The notes under the pieces were generated by a model that saw only the letters and a list, made by a program, of their open reading frames with translations, ran no database searches and was not told the DNA's origin. From a virus, in IMG/VR virus record IMGVR_UViG_3300021376_000248, positions 1 through 29,962 of that record: DNA of 29,962 nt, one strand, 5' to 3'. Positions 23,301 to 29,535 of this stretch are shown here, piece after piece (the first letter of the stretch is position 1; each line of letters begins with the position of its first letter). The translations under genes and the position numbers were made by a program.

Positions 23301-25395
23301 GTTTGATGGTGGGGTACAATTAGGAACTGGTGGTCCCGCACATGGATTGCAAGCAATCCGTCAATCTAAAAAATACATTAGATACCAATCTGGTAAAGGT
23401 ATTATGTATACAACTGGTGCTCTATTTGCACCTAGTTATGATTTGAGATCTGTTACTGCTTCTGGAACGACAATAGGGAGTGTAATTACTGTTGTTACTG
23501 ATGAGGTTGATCACGGATTACAAGTTGGTGCTGAAATAGCATTAGTTGGTTTAAATACATCTGGATATAATGGGCATTATATTGTTGCAAGTATCGTTGA
23601 TGAAATAACATTTACTGTGTTGGCAGTTTATAATTTGGGTAATACCGTTGCAGAATTTGGTGTTCAACCACAAGTTTCATTATATAAATGGAAAGGAGCT
23701 ACAGTTCGTGCTGGAGCTTTTGATGATCAAAATGGTATATTCTTCCAATATGATGGAACTAATCTTGCTGTTGGTCTTAGATCTTCGACATATCAACTTG
23801 CTGGAACAGTTAGTGCAACACCAAACTCTAATACAATTAGTGGAACTAACACTAGATTTGCCGATCAGTTAGTGGTAGGAGATAGAATTGTTATTCGAGG
23901 TATGTCTCACGTTGTAACTAAAATTGATTCTCAATCTCTTATGTTTGTCAATCCAGATTACAGAGGTATTGATCCCGTTGCAAATATTAAAGCTGCCTTG
24001 ACAAGAGAAACTATTATTCCACAATACCAATGGAATATTGATAAGGGAGATGGCACTGGTAAGAGTGGATATGATGTTAAGGTTAATAAAATGCAAATGA
24101 TTGGATTCCAATACTCTTGGTATGGTGCTGGGTTTATTGATTGGATGTTCCGTGGTCCATCTGGTAACTTTATTTTCCTACACAGATTGAAGAATAACAA
24201 CACAAACACAGAAGCTTTTATGAGATCTGGTAACTTGCCAGTTAGATATGAAGTTCTTAATGAAGGACCAAAAACAAAATTAACCTCCCCTATAACTGCA
24301 ACATCAACTTCTCTTCCAGTTGAAAACACAACTTTATTCCCTTCAAATGGGGTTGTTTACGTTGATAACGAATTGATTAGATATTCTGATAAAAATGCTA
24401 CCTCATTATTTGGTTTGACTAGATCTGCTAGTTTACAAAACTTTGTTGCGGGTGCCAATAGAACATATGCTGCTGGTTCTGCTGCAGCACATAGCAAAAA
24501 TACTGGTGTAATTATGATCAGTAACACCGCAACCCCGCAGGTAAGTCATTGGGGTTCTGCGTTTATAACTGACGGTGGTTTTGATGAAGATCGTGGTTAT
24601 ATTTTCAACTATCAAGCAAATACGGTTTCTATTTCAACAACAAAATCTACGGTATTTTTAATTCGTCTTGCTCCAAGTGTATCCAATGCTCTCACAGGAG
24701 ATCTTGGGCAAAGAGAATTGATTAATAGAGCGCAACTTTTACTTCAAGGTATTGAGGTTACCACCCAAGGTGGATCTTCAAACCAGGGAGTAGTTATTGA
24801 AGGTGTTTTAAACCCACAGAATTATCCAGTTAACCCAGCAGACATTCAGTGGTTTGGTTTGAATACTGCTGGTGCTGGTGGTCAACCTTCATTTGCTCAA
24901 ATTGCTCGTGGAAATACTGTTTCGTGGAAAGGTTCTGCTTCTCCTATCACTGCTGCTAATGCCATAAGCCAAGGCAATACTCAATTTATAGTATTTAACA
25001 GATCTCAAGTTGGTGGCGTACAAATTGGATTCTCTGTTTCTGGTAGTGGCGTCCCTGGGGGAACGACTGTTGTTAACTTCTTCAATTTTGATTCTTCACG
25101 ACTTTATATCCAGTTTTCTCAGTCAGTCAATCCTGGTTCTGCTGGGTCTACCACTTATACATTCTCACCTCAGGTCGCAGCTCTCCCTGGAGAACAGGTA
25201 TTCTCATTTGTCGCATCACCAGGACAGCGAGATGAATTGAGCCTCACTACACTAAAAGAACTAACAAATACTCCTATTGGAGGAAGAGGAACGTTCCCAA
25301 ATGGTCCTGACGTATTGGCAATCAATGCCTATCTAACTGGTGGATCTAACGTTACCTCAACAATTGTATTGAGATGGGGTGAAGCACAAGCTTGA
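20392..25395 (+). CDS. Giant virion structural protein, 1667 residues
   Basis: Start chosen at the ATG preceded by AAAGGA and GGAG. The N-terminal 160 residues (KRQIRDYVFTPGISGAG; RQRMASPQSMIDADFEYG; QPTKWQTIDLMRGYPS) and the C-terminal part (YKWKGATVRAGAFDDQNGIFFQYDG; MQMIGFQYSWYGAGFIDWMF) are of the kind conserved among large structural proteins of T4-like cyanophages. Between them lie repetitive beta regions: four copies of a module G.GY..G....I.G..LGG...ND..I.V near residues 466, 521, 723 and 807, and near 1321 a VDNEL domain shared with the 1088-residue protein. It lies just upstream of the neck genes and shares a transcription unit with the 19236 fibre gene. It is probably a baseplate or tail component. 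The exact role is unknown. Confidence 0.85.
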   Translation: MAKRQIRDYVFTPGISGAGTIKILDKISKEQLLLITNTTANEILYSFNDPSKPILVSFTDTTFSPDPDFPYADTLSNGVTTITLGFSTTQYHSTDDIQIFIEGEEIRTRPYDFGTDAIERQRMASPQSMIDADFEYGIQPTKWQTIDLMRGYPSIYEQPGADLAVSSLTTDASNTTNNIGPSIITIGTETAHGFSVGDPITLRGVLDSVPGFSKAEGSFIVSAIVDTRNFQFFAKGRVGTTPATNLFSSSVQLRRAGFYTGSEIGSPTFSVASNGANGQVTARGNHPSGSTLIGVNTGTMPPIGSPVTGTGMAAGAQVSAVVNLSATLAITSTFTAPVSTITLNETNGIAIGSALDNGSGTTIFVTNIDGNDITLSSPYTLNRSGNSFVSAPQPAAPVNFGLGGGAKFDVDRDSGAYTNVRINPSHFYGSLTGAYSGIVGTGATFDVERNGQVGSVAASYVNVNIGNSGSGYSPTETITIPGTSVGGTSPANDIVITILTVSTNGSILTFSFTGTPSTFAANRGSNFSVGEKIVIFGNALGGTSPLNDLSIIITGVNASGGITTFLAVGDAVPSTQQYNFLEGTTTSSGVNASFNVLRTGSGVRVAQVDEITIGGVVETGDVFTVTLNGVAHTYIALAGNTLTAVRNGLISVINGNQSAVFAEVGPSPEVLVLTAVNAGTAFTCTVSTTDDGGAAADGQTIVRVNVVPNQTGNTTPSYSVTVLNGGSGYQPGDTVTILGTELGGDVTNNLTITVGSVNATGSIQTITFSGTASSGNALFLGMPVNPTAFNATFLPKIVSNQYAPTIVNSGFGYLIGYQFKIAGSALGGASPTNDMTITVTNINAAGSITEVTATGNPLSADSLVFFPSIAITTPSTSAVSNNTSLSFLAIAKLLVTFSSNHGLVPGNAILSAITSTGTNHNLASGPFFIDEVPSLNSFIFTVRSTGTIAATPSITGVIYARTDSFYTHRPFDGGVQLGTGGPAHGLQAIRQSKKYIRYQSGKGIMYTTGALFAPSYDLRSVTASGTTIGSVITVVTDEVDHGLQVGAEIALVGLNTSGYNGHYIVASIVDEITFTVLAVYNLGNTVAEFGVQPQVSLYKWKGATVRAGAFDDQNGIFFQYDGTNLAVGLRSSTYQLAGTVSATPNSNTISGTNTRFADQLVVGDRIVIRGMSHVVTKIDSQSLMFVNPDYRGIDPVANIKAALTRETIIPQYQWNIDKGDGTGKSGYDVKVNKMQMIGFQYSWYGAGFIDWMFRGPSGNFIFLHRLKNNNTNTEAFMRSGNLPVRYEVLNEGPKTKLTSPITATSTSLPVENTTLFPSNGVVYVDNELIRYSDKNATSLFGLTRSASLQNFVAGANRTYAAGSAAAHSKNTGVIMISNTATPQVSHWGSAFITDGGFDEDRGYIFNYQANTVSISTTKSTVFLIRLAPSVSNALTGDLGQRELINRAQLLLQGIEVTTQGGSSNQGVVIEGVLNPQNYPVNPADIQWFGLNTAGAGGQPSFAQIARGNTVSWKGSASPITAANAISQGNTQFIVFNRSQVGGVQIGFSVSGSGVPGGTTVVNFFNFDSSRLYIQFSQSVNPGSAGSTTYTFSPQVAALPGEQVFSFVASPGQRDELSLTTLKELTNTPIGGRGTFPNGPDVLAINAYLTGGSNVTSTIVLRWGEAQA

Positions 25396-25403
25396 TATAA
25401 ATA
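25396..25403 (+). promoter_or_regulatory. T4-type late promoter TATAAATA (upstream copy)
   Basis: Exact octamer beginning at the base after the stop codon of the 1667-residue gene. It is the first of two copies 18 bases apart. A transcript starting here would include the full hairpin at 25419-25442. Confidence 0.6.
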
Positions 25404-25413
25404 CTGATAAATT

Positions 25414-25421
25414 TATAAATA
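25414..25421 (+). promoter_or_regulatory. T4-type late promoter TATAAATA (downstream copy)
   Basis: Exact octamer 27 bases before the gp13 ATG. Its last three bases form the foot of the following terminator stem. A start about six bases downstream would fall inside the 5' arm of that hairpin. Confidence 0.7.
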
Positions 25422-25448
25422 CCTCTAGGAAACTAGGGGTATTTTTTT
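25419..25448 (+). terminator. Rho-independent terminator abutting the gp13 start codon
   Basis: ATACCTCTAG (25419-25428) pairs with CTAGGGGTAT (25433-25442), with one G-T pair, around a GAAA tetraloop. A run of T residues to 25448 follows and the gp13 ATG begins at 25449. The only ribosome-binding site for gp13, AGGGG, lies in the 3' arm of the stem. Confidence 0.8.
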
Positions 25449-26279
25449 ATGGCAAAACCATCAACCCGACAGGAGTTGAAAGAGTATTGTTTAAGAAAAC
25501 TCGGTCACCCAGTATTAGAAATTAATGTTGATGATGATCAAATTGAAGACGCAATCGATGATGCTCTTCAATATTATCAAGAATATCATTATGATGGTGT
25601 AGAAACCATGTATTTAAAGCATGAGATTACAGCAGATGATGTAACAAGATTTAATTCATCTGATGAAACTACAAATACACCAGCACCCGATGCTGCTGTT
25701 TGGACAAATAGAAATAACTTTATTGAAGTTCCTGATCATGTCATTGGTATTACAAAAGTATTTGGTGTTTCTTCTAATTGGGTTCGTAATGATTTGTTTG
25801 GTTTGAGCAATCAATATTTCCTGATGGATATTTTTTCATTCTCGTCTGGATTTGCTTTTGGCAATTTTGATATGACAAATTACTATATGATTCGCCAGTA
25901 TTTTGAAACTCTTGATATGGTTGTTAATACTGGTGCTCTTGTTCAATTTAGATTCAACAAACGTCAAGATCGTTTATATATTGATGTCGATAAATCTAGA
26001 ATTGTTGCTGGCAATTACCTTTTAATTGAATGTCACAGAGCATTAGATCCACAAACTTGGTCTGAAGTTTATAATGATAGTTTTATTAAACCTTATGTAA
26101 CTGCATTAATTAAACGTCAATGGGGACAGAATTTAATTAAATTTAATGGGGTACAACTTCCAGGTGGCGTTTCTATAAACGGTAGGCAGTTGTTTGAAGA
26201 CGGACAGAGAGAAATAGATATTCTATTAGAAAAAAGTTCTTCTTATTATCAATTACCTGCAATAGACATGATCGGATGA
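25449..26279 (+). CDS. 13: Neck protein gp13
   Basis: A 276-residue protein, comparable to T4 gp13 (309). It begins KPSTRQELKEYCLRKLGHPV, then has an acidic helix EINVDDDQIEDAIDDALQYYQEYHYDG, typical of the T4-like gp13 family. Gp13 and gp14 form the neck that completes the filled head and joins it to the tail. The pattern DRLYIDVDKSRI, then WSEVYNDSFIKPYVTALIKRQWGQN in the C-terminal half, also fits. It starts a gp13-gp14-gp15-gp16 series in T4 order with overlapping starts and stops, which makes the assignment firm. Transcription is from the double late promoter, and AGGGG eight bases upstream of the ATG is the ribosome-binding site. Confidence 0.9.
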   Translation: MAKPSTRQELKEYCLRKLGHPVLEINVDDDQIEDAIDDALQYYQEYHYDGVETMYLKHEITADDVTRFNSSDETTNTPAPDAAVWTNRNNFIEVPDHVIGITKVFGVSSNWVRNDLFGLSNQYFLMDIFSFSSGFAFGNFDMTNYYMIRQYFETLDMVVNTGALVQFRFNKRQDRLYIDVDKSRIVAGNYLLIECHRALDPQTWSEVYNDSFIKPYVTALIKRQWGQNLIKFNGVQLPGGVSINGRQLFEDGQREIDILLEKSSSYYQLPAIDMIG

Positions 26280-27154
26280 AAAGCATTTACTTTCCACAGT
26301 TTGGTGGTGTTAACAGCGAACAACAATTAATTCAAAGTTTGGTTGATGAACAAATCAAACTATTTGGTTCTGATGTTTATTACGTTCCAAGAGAATCGGT
26401 AACTGATAAAACATTGGACGACGTTATTTCGTCAGAATTTAATACCCAATATATGATTGAAATGCTTCTTATCAATGTAGAAGGATTTGGATCTCCCTCA
26501 GAATTTGTAAGTAAATTTGGGTTGCGAGTTACTGATGAAATAACATTTGTCGTTTCATCAAACCGTTGGAGTCAGATTTTTTCAAACTTTGCTGAGATTA
26601 CGAAAGTTGATGGAAGACCTAACGAAGGAGATTTAATTTATTTTCCATTAAATCAAACGTTATATGAAATAAAATTTGTTGAGATAAGACAACCATTCTA
26701 TCCTCTTGGAAAATTGTATTATTATACCATGACTGCTGAAATTTATCAGTTAGGTAATGATGAATTTGAAACTGGTATTCCAGAGATTGATGAAATTGAA
26801 GAAATTTATAGTCCAACAATAAACGTCTTTATGAATACTACTCAATCGGGAGAGTACATTCAGGGAGAAACTATTACTGGTTCTCTATCTGGTTCTACCG
26901 CAGAAGTTAGTTTTTGGAATCGTGATACCGATGTATTGACATTATTAAACAGAAAAGGAAGTTTCAGACCAAATGAAAACTTAGTTGGATCTATTAGTGC
27001 GGCATCTAGAACTATTGTAAAGATTGATAATTTAACGCAAGAAAATGTTGGATATGCTGATAATAAATATATTGAAGAGAAAGCCGATGATCTTCTTGAT
27101 TTTACAGAAAGAAATCCATTCGGTGAATATGGAAAATTAAAAGGTGACTTTTGA
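26276..27154 (+). CDS. 14: Neck protein gp14
   Basis: A 292-residue protein against 256 in T4. It begins IYFPQFGGVNSEQQLIQSLVDEQIKLFGSDVYYVPR in pattern (here IYFPQFG, EQQLIQSLVDEQIKLFG, VYYVPR), characteristic of T4-like gp14. LIYFPLNQTLYEIKFVE and PFYPLGKLYYYTMTAEIY follow, typical of the family. A segment around residues 190-250 (GEYIQGETITGSLSGSTAEV) resembles small beta insertions of other phage proteins and accounts for the extra length. The start is in an ATGA overlap with gp13. The stop TGA (27152-27154) abuts the gp15 ATG, so all are coupled. Acts with gp13 in the neck. Confidence 0.9.
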   Translation: MKSIYFPQFGGVNSEQQLIQSLVDEQIKLFGSDVYYVPRESVTDKTLDDVISSEFNTQYMIEMLLINVEGFGSPSEFVSKFGLRVTDEITFVVSSNRWSQIFSNFAEITKVDGRPNEGDLIYFPLNQTLYEIKFVEIRQPFYPLGKLYYYTMTAEIYQLGNDEFETGIPEIDEIEEIYSPTINVFMNTTQSGEYIQGETITGSLSGSTAEVSFWNRDTDVLTLLNRKGSFRPNENLVGSISAASRTIVKIDNLTQENVGYADNKYIEEKADDLLDFTERNPFGEYGKLKGDF

Positions 27155-27957
27155 TGTTAGGACCACATTTTTACAACGAAGCTATTAGAAAAACCGTAGT
27201 TTCTTTTGGAACTCTTTTTAATAATATAGAAATTAAGAAGAAAGACCCAACACTAGGAACACTACTGGAAACAGAAAAAGTTCCGTTGGCTTACGGTCCA
27301 CAAGAAAAGTTTTTATATAGATTAGACGAAAATCCTACTGGTACAAAAAGAGTAGCAATTACTTTGCCACGAATGTATTTTGAAATGACTGGGGTATCTT
27401 ATGATAGTAGCAGAAAAACTAGTCCCATACAAAAATATAAAACAATTATTAATGATAATGGTACTGAAGTAAGAGTCCAATACGTCCCTGTTCCATACAA
27501 TATGGAATTTGAATTGGGTATTATTGCAAAATCTCAAGACGACGGACTACAAATTCTTGAACAGATTTTACCATACTTTCAACCAAATTTTAATTTAACT
27601 ATCAATTTCATTCCAGACATGAGTGAAAAAAAAGATGTGGCTATTGTTTTAAACAGTATAGATTATGCTGATAGTTGGACCGAGGATTTTATGCAAAAAA
27701 GGAGCATTGTTTGGTCATTAAAATTTACCGCCAAATCTTATGTTTATGGTCCATTCAATAAAGCAGATATTATCAGAAAAGCAATTATATATGAAACAGT
27801 GGGTGACGCTGATACAAATAAGAGAAATGCCAGATATACCTATACTCCTAAAGCATTGAAAGATAATAATAACGATGGTGTTATTAATGCTGCGGATGAT
27901 TTACTAGTAACAGCTGATGATGATTTTGGATTTAATGAAGGTATAGACATGCTATGA
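27154..27957 (+). CDS. 15: Proximal tail sheath stabiliser gp15
   Basis: A 267-residue protein starting at ATG 27154, which shares one base with the gp14 stop; an in-frame TTG at 27151 is less likely. The length is close to T4 gp15 (272). It begins MLGPHFYNEAIRKTVVSFGTLF and has RVAITLPRMYFEM, the patch PVPYNMEFELGI, and DSWTEDFMQKRSIVWSLKF, all in the pattern of T4 gp15, which caps the finished tail and joins it to the neck. The order gp13-14-15-16 supports it. The C-terminal tail (DADTNKRNARYTYTPK, NNNDGVINAADD) contains an EF-hand-like acidic loop, DNNNDGVINAADD, whose role is unknown. Confidence 0.9.
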   Translation: MLGPHFYNEAIRKTVVSFGTLFNNIEIKKKDPTLGTLLETEKVPLAYGPQEKFLYRLDENPTGTKRVAITLPRMYFEMTGVSYDSSRKTSPIQKYKTIINDNGTEVRVQYVPVPYNMEFELGIIAKSQDDGLQILEQILPYFQPNFNLTINFIPDMSEKKDVAIVLNSIDYADSWTEDFMQKRSIVWSLKFTAKSYVYGPFNKADIIRKAIIYETVGDADTNKRNARYTYTPKALKDNNNDGVINAADDLLVTADDDFGFNEGIDML

Positions 27958-28370
27958 AAAATGAGTTTGAAAAAAATATGGAACAAATATTTGATATTAA
28001 TGTTTCCGAAAAAGAATCTATTGTAATAAATTCAAATAAAAAAGAAATAAAAGAAGATCCAACCGAAGATTATGAATATACCAGGGGTCAGTTATACGAC
28101 CTCATAGAGAAGGGTCAGGAGGCGGTACAAGGCGCTCTAGAGGTTGCTCAAGAGTCAGGTCACCCCAGAGCATATGAAGTCGCTGTGAACGCTATGAAGC
28201 AGGTCTCAGACATGACTGATAAATTAATTGACCTACAACAGAAGATGAAGAATCTTAGTAAAGAAGAATCTAAAAAAGGACCAACCTCTGTTACTAACAA
28301 CGCTATCTTTTTGGGAAGCACTGCAGACCTACAGAAGATGCTAAAGCGTGGGAAAGTAGAGGAAGAATAA
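27954..28370 (+). CDS. 16: Small terminase subunit gp16
   Basis: A 138-residue protein, shorter than T4 gp16 (164). It starts in a 4-base overlap with gp15. It has a disordered acidic N-terminus, then YTRGQLYDLIEKGQEAVQGALEVAQESGHPRAYEVAVNAMKQVSDMTDKLIDLQQ in pattern (YTRGQLYDLIEKGQEA, SGHPRAYEVAVNAMKQ), predicted to form the long antiparallel helices of small terminase rings. The ending FLGSTADLQKMLKRG is also typical of T4-like cyanophage gp16. It recognises DNA and regulates the gp17 motor. Three small genes separate it from gp17, unlike in T4, where the two are adjacent. Confidence 0.88.
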   Translation: MKNEFEKNMEQIFDINVSEKESIVINSNKKEIKEDPTEDYEYTRGQLYDLIEKGQEAVQGALEVAQESGHPRAYEVAVNAMKQVSDMTDKLIDLQQKMKNLSKEESKKGPTSVTNNAIFLGSTADLQKMLKRGKVEEE

Positions 28371-28379
28371 ATATAAAAT
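28367..28379 (+). promoter_or_regulatory. Weak late-promoter-like tract
   Basis: AATAAATA (28367-28374) and TATAAAAT (28372-28379) overlap the gp16 stop and each approach the TATAAATA octamer with one or two mismatches, 12-17 bases before the next ATG. The short distance makes function doubtful. Confidence 0.25.
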
Positions 28380-28391
28380 AAATGGTAAAAA

Positions 28392-28649
28392 ATGTCTTAT
28401 ATTAGACACGATAAAGATAACAATCCAGTTGTCCCACAACCAACATCCAATACTATAACACTTTACGGTGGAACTGAAGGTTGGTCTGCAATTACATACA
28501 AAGCATGGAATGGGAATTACGTTGCTAGAAATTTAGATAATACAGTAAGAACTCCTGGAACATATCAAGCAAGAAAATCTGATAATACAGTCAGAACTCC
28601 TGCCGCGTATCAACGTCACGATAAAGATAATAATCCTATCTTAAGTTAG
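28392..28649 (+). CDS. Short repeat protein, 85 residues
   Basis: I do not recognise the family. The protein is built largely from a 15-residue unit. YVARNLDNTVRTPGT (43-57) and YQARKSDNTVRTPAA (58-72) are followed by a shortened YQRHDKDNNPILS (73-85). The N-terminus carries a matching YIRHDKDNNPVVP (3-15), so first and last units are nearly the same. The middle (TITLYGGTEGWSAITYKAWNG) is non-repetitive. It is basic, has no signal peptide and sits between gp16 and gp17. It might be a small virion or DNA-associated protein; this is by position only. No good ribosome-binding site is seen, but GGTAAAAA precedes the ATG. Confidence 0.65.
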   Translation: MSYIRHDKDNNPVVPQPTSNTITLYGGTEGWSAITYKAWNGNYVARNLDNTVRTPGTYQARKSDNTVRTPAAYQRHDKDNNPILS

Positions 28650-28657
28650 ATTCTATA

Positions 28658-29230
28658 ATGAAAACCATCAAAGAAATTAGAGAAGCGGCAAACGCAGCAC
28701 AGCAAGCAGCGATTGCTGTAAATATGAAGAAGGCAGGTAAAAAACCCAAGGATATGAAAGAGAATCATATCGCTGTTGCTATGGGTAGAGAGATTGATGA
28801 TGAAGGTGGAATGATTATGAGTCAACTTGATACTATTGAAAATGCTGTTCAGCGTCTTCGTGGCGTAGTGCAAGACCCTAAAATGCAACTTCCTGGTTGG
28901 GTGCAATCTAAAGTAACTCTTGCTTGTGACTACATTGATACGGCAGCAGATTATATGACTAGCAAAACTGAAGAAGTTGACTACGTAGACGAATCTGCTT
29001 GGACTAAGAAGGAAGGGCAAAATAAAAATGGAGGACTCAACGAAAAAGGTAGAAAATCTTACGAGCGCGAAAATCCTGGAAGCGACCTTAAAGCACCTTC
29101 AAAAAAGGTTGGAAACCCCCGCAGGGCGTCATTCTGTGCCAGAATGAAAGGAATGCGTAAGAGACAAAAAGATAGCAATAACACTGGTGAAGATCGCTTA
29201 TCTAAATCATTGAGAGCTTGGAATTGCTGA
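28658..29230 (+). CDS. Conserved phage protein, 190 residues, possible DUF6321-like C-terminus
   Basis: Basic, two-part protein. The N-terminal half is helical: KTIKEIREAANAAQQAAIAV, then a unit with GMIMSQLDTIENAVQRL, and PGWVQSKVTLACDYIDTAADYM (about 78-100), a pattern I know from other marine phage proteins. The C-terminal third, GGLNEKGRKSYERENPGSDL followed by GNPRRASFCARMKGMRKRQK and the ending LSKSLRAWNC, resembles the domain named DUF6321; that assignment is from memory and needs a profile search. The molecular role is unknown. Location between the terminase genes and high charge suggest DNA contact or packaging. Confidence 0.75.
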   Translation: MKTIKEIREAANAAQQAAIAVNMKKAGKKPKDMKENHIAVAMGREIDDEGGMIMSQLDTIENAVQRLRGVVQDPKMQLPGWVQSKVTLACDYIDTAADYMTSKTEEVDYVDESAWTKKEGQNKNGGLNEKGRKSYERENPGSDLKAPSKKVGNPRRASFCARMKGMRKRQKDSNNTGEDRLSKSLRAWNC

Positions 29231-29232
29231 CA

Positions 29233-29257
29233 TTTGTTACTTGACAAACATTTTTTT
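29233..29257 (+). terminator. Weak terminator-like hairpin
   Basis: TTTGT (29233-29237) can pair with ACAAA (29244-29248) around a six-base loop, followed by seven T residues at 29251-29257. The stem is short and AT-rich, so it may not terminate. It overlaps the -35 box of the promoter below. Confidence 0.3.
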
Positions 29258-29269
29258 GTAATATATAGT
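29241..29269 (+). promoter_or_regulatory. Sigma70-type promoter before the zinc-ribbon gene and gp17
   Basis: TTGACA at 29241-29246, a 17-base spacer and TATAGT at 29264-29269 make a near-perfect bacterial sigma70 promoter on the plus strand. The expected start is near 29276, 20 bases before the ATG at 29296. It contrasts with the TATAAATA late promoters elsewhere and could give early or host-driven expression of the next two genes. The remainder of the 65-base gap holds only the small hairpin above and a short inverted repeat, CTTAC/GTAAG, just before the ATG. Confidence 0.65.
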
Positions 29270-29295
29270 AATACTTCAATCTTACTGTAAGTTTT

Positions 29296-29535
29296 ATGCA
29301 AACAAAAACTTGCCCTAAATGCGGGGCTTGCTGGATTGGTGGTCAGCATTTTTGGTCTGGCACTACCAAGAAAGGCAACGAGACAGAGCTTGCTAGTTTA
29401 GTTTGTGATAACGAAAGAATAGGCGATGATACATGTATTAACCCAGCAAAAGGAACAACAAAAGGTGACGGGTGGAAAAAAAGGTTAAATACATTAATAG
29501 TATTTGAAAAACAATCAAAAAAATCAGATGAATGA
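29296..29535 (+). CDS. Small Cys-rich zinc-ribbon-like protein, 79 residues
   Basis: CPKCGAC at residues 6-12 followed by VCDN (Cys37) and TCINP (Cys47) gives the pattern of a small zinc ribbon, with a basic C-terminal tail KGDGWKKRLNTLIVFEKQSKK. The family is unknown to me. It is preceded by the sigma70-like promoter and overlaps the gp17 start by 8 bases in another frame. Zinc binding is inferred from the cysteine spacing. A DNA- or RNA-binding role in packaging or regulation is possible but not shown. Confidence 0.7.
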   Translation: MQTKTCPKCGACWIGGQHFWSGTTKKGNETELASLVCDNERIGDDTCINPAKGTTKGDGWKKRLNTLIVFEKQSKKSDE

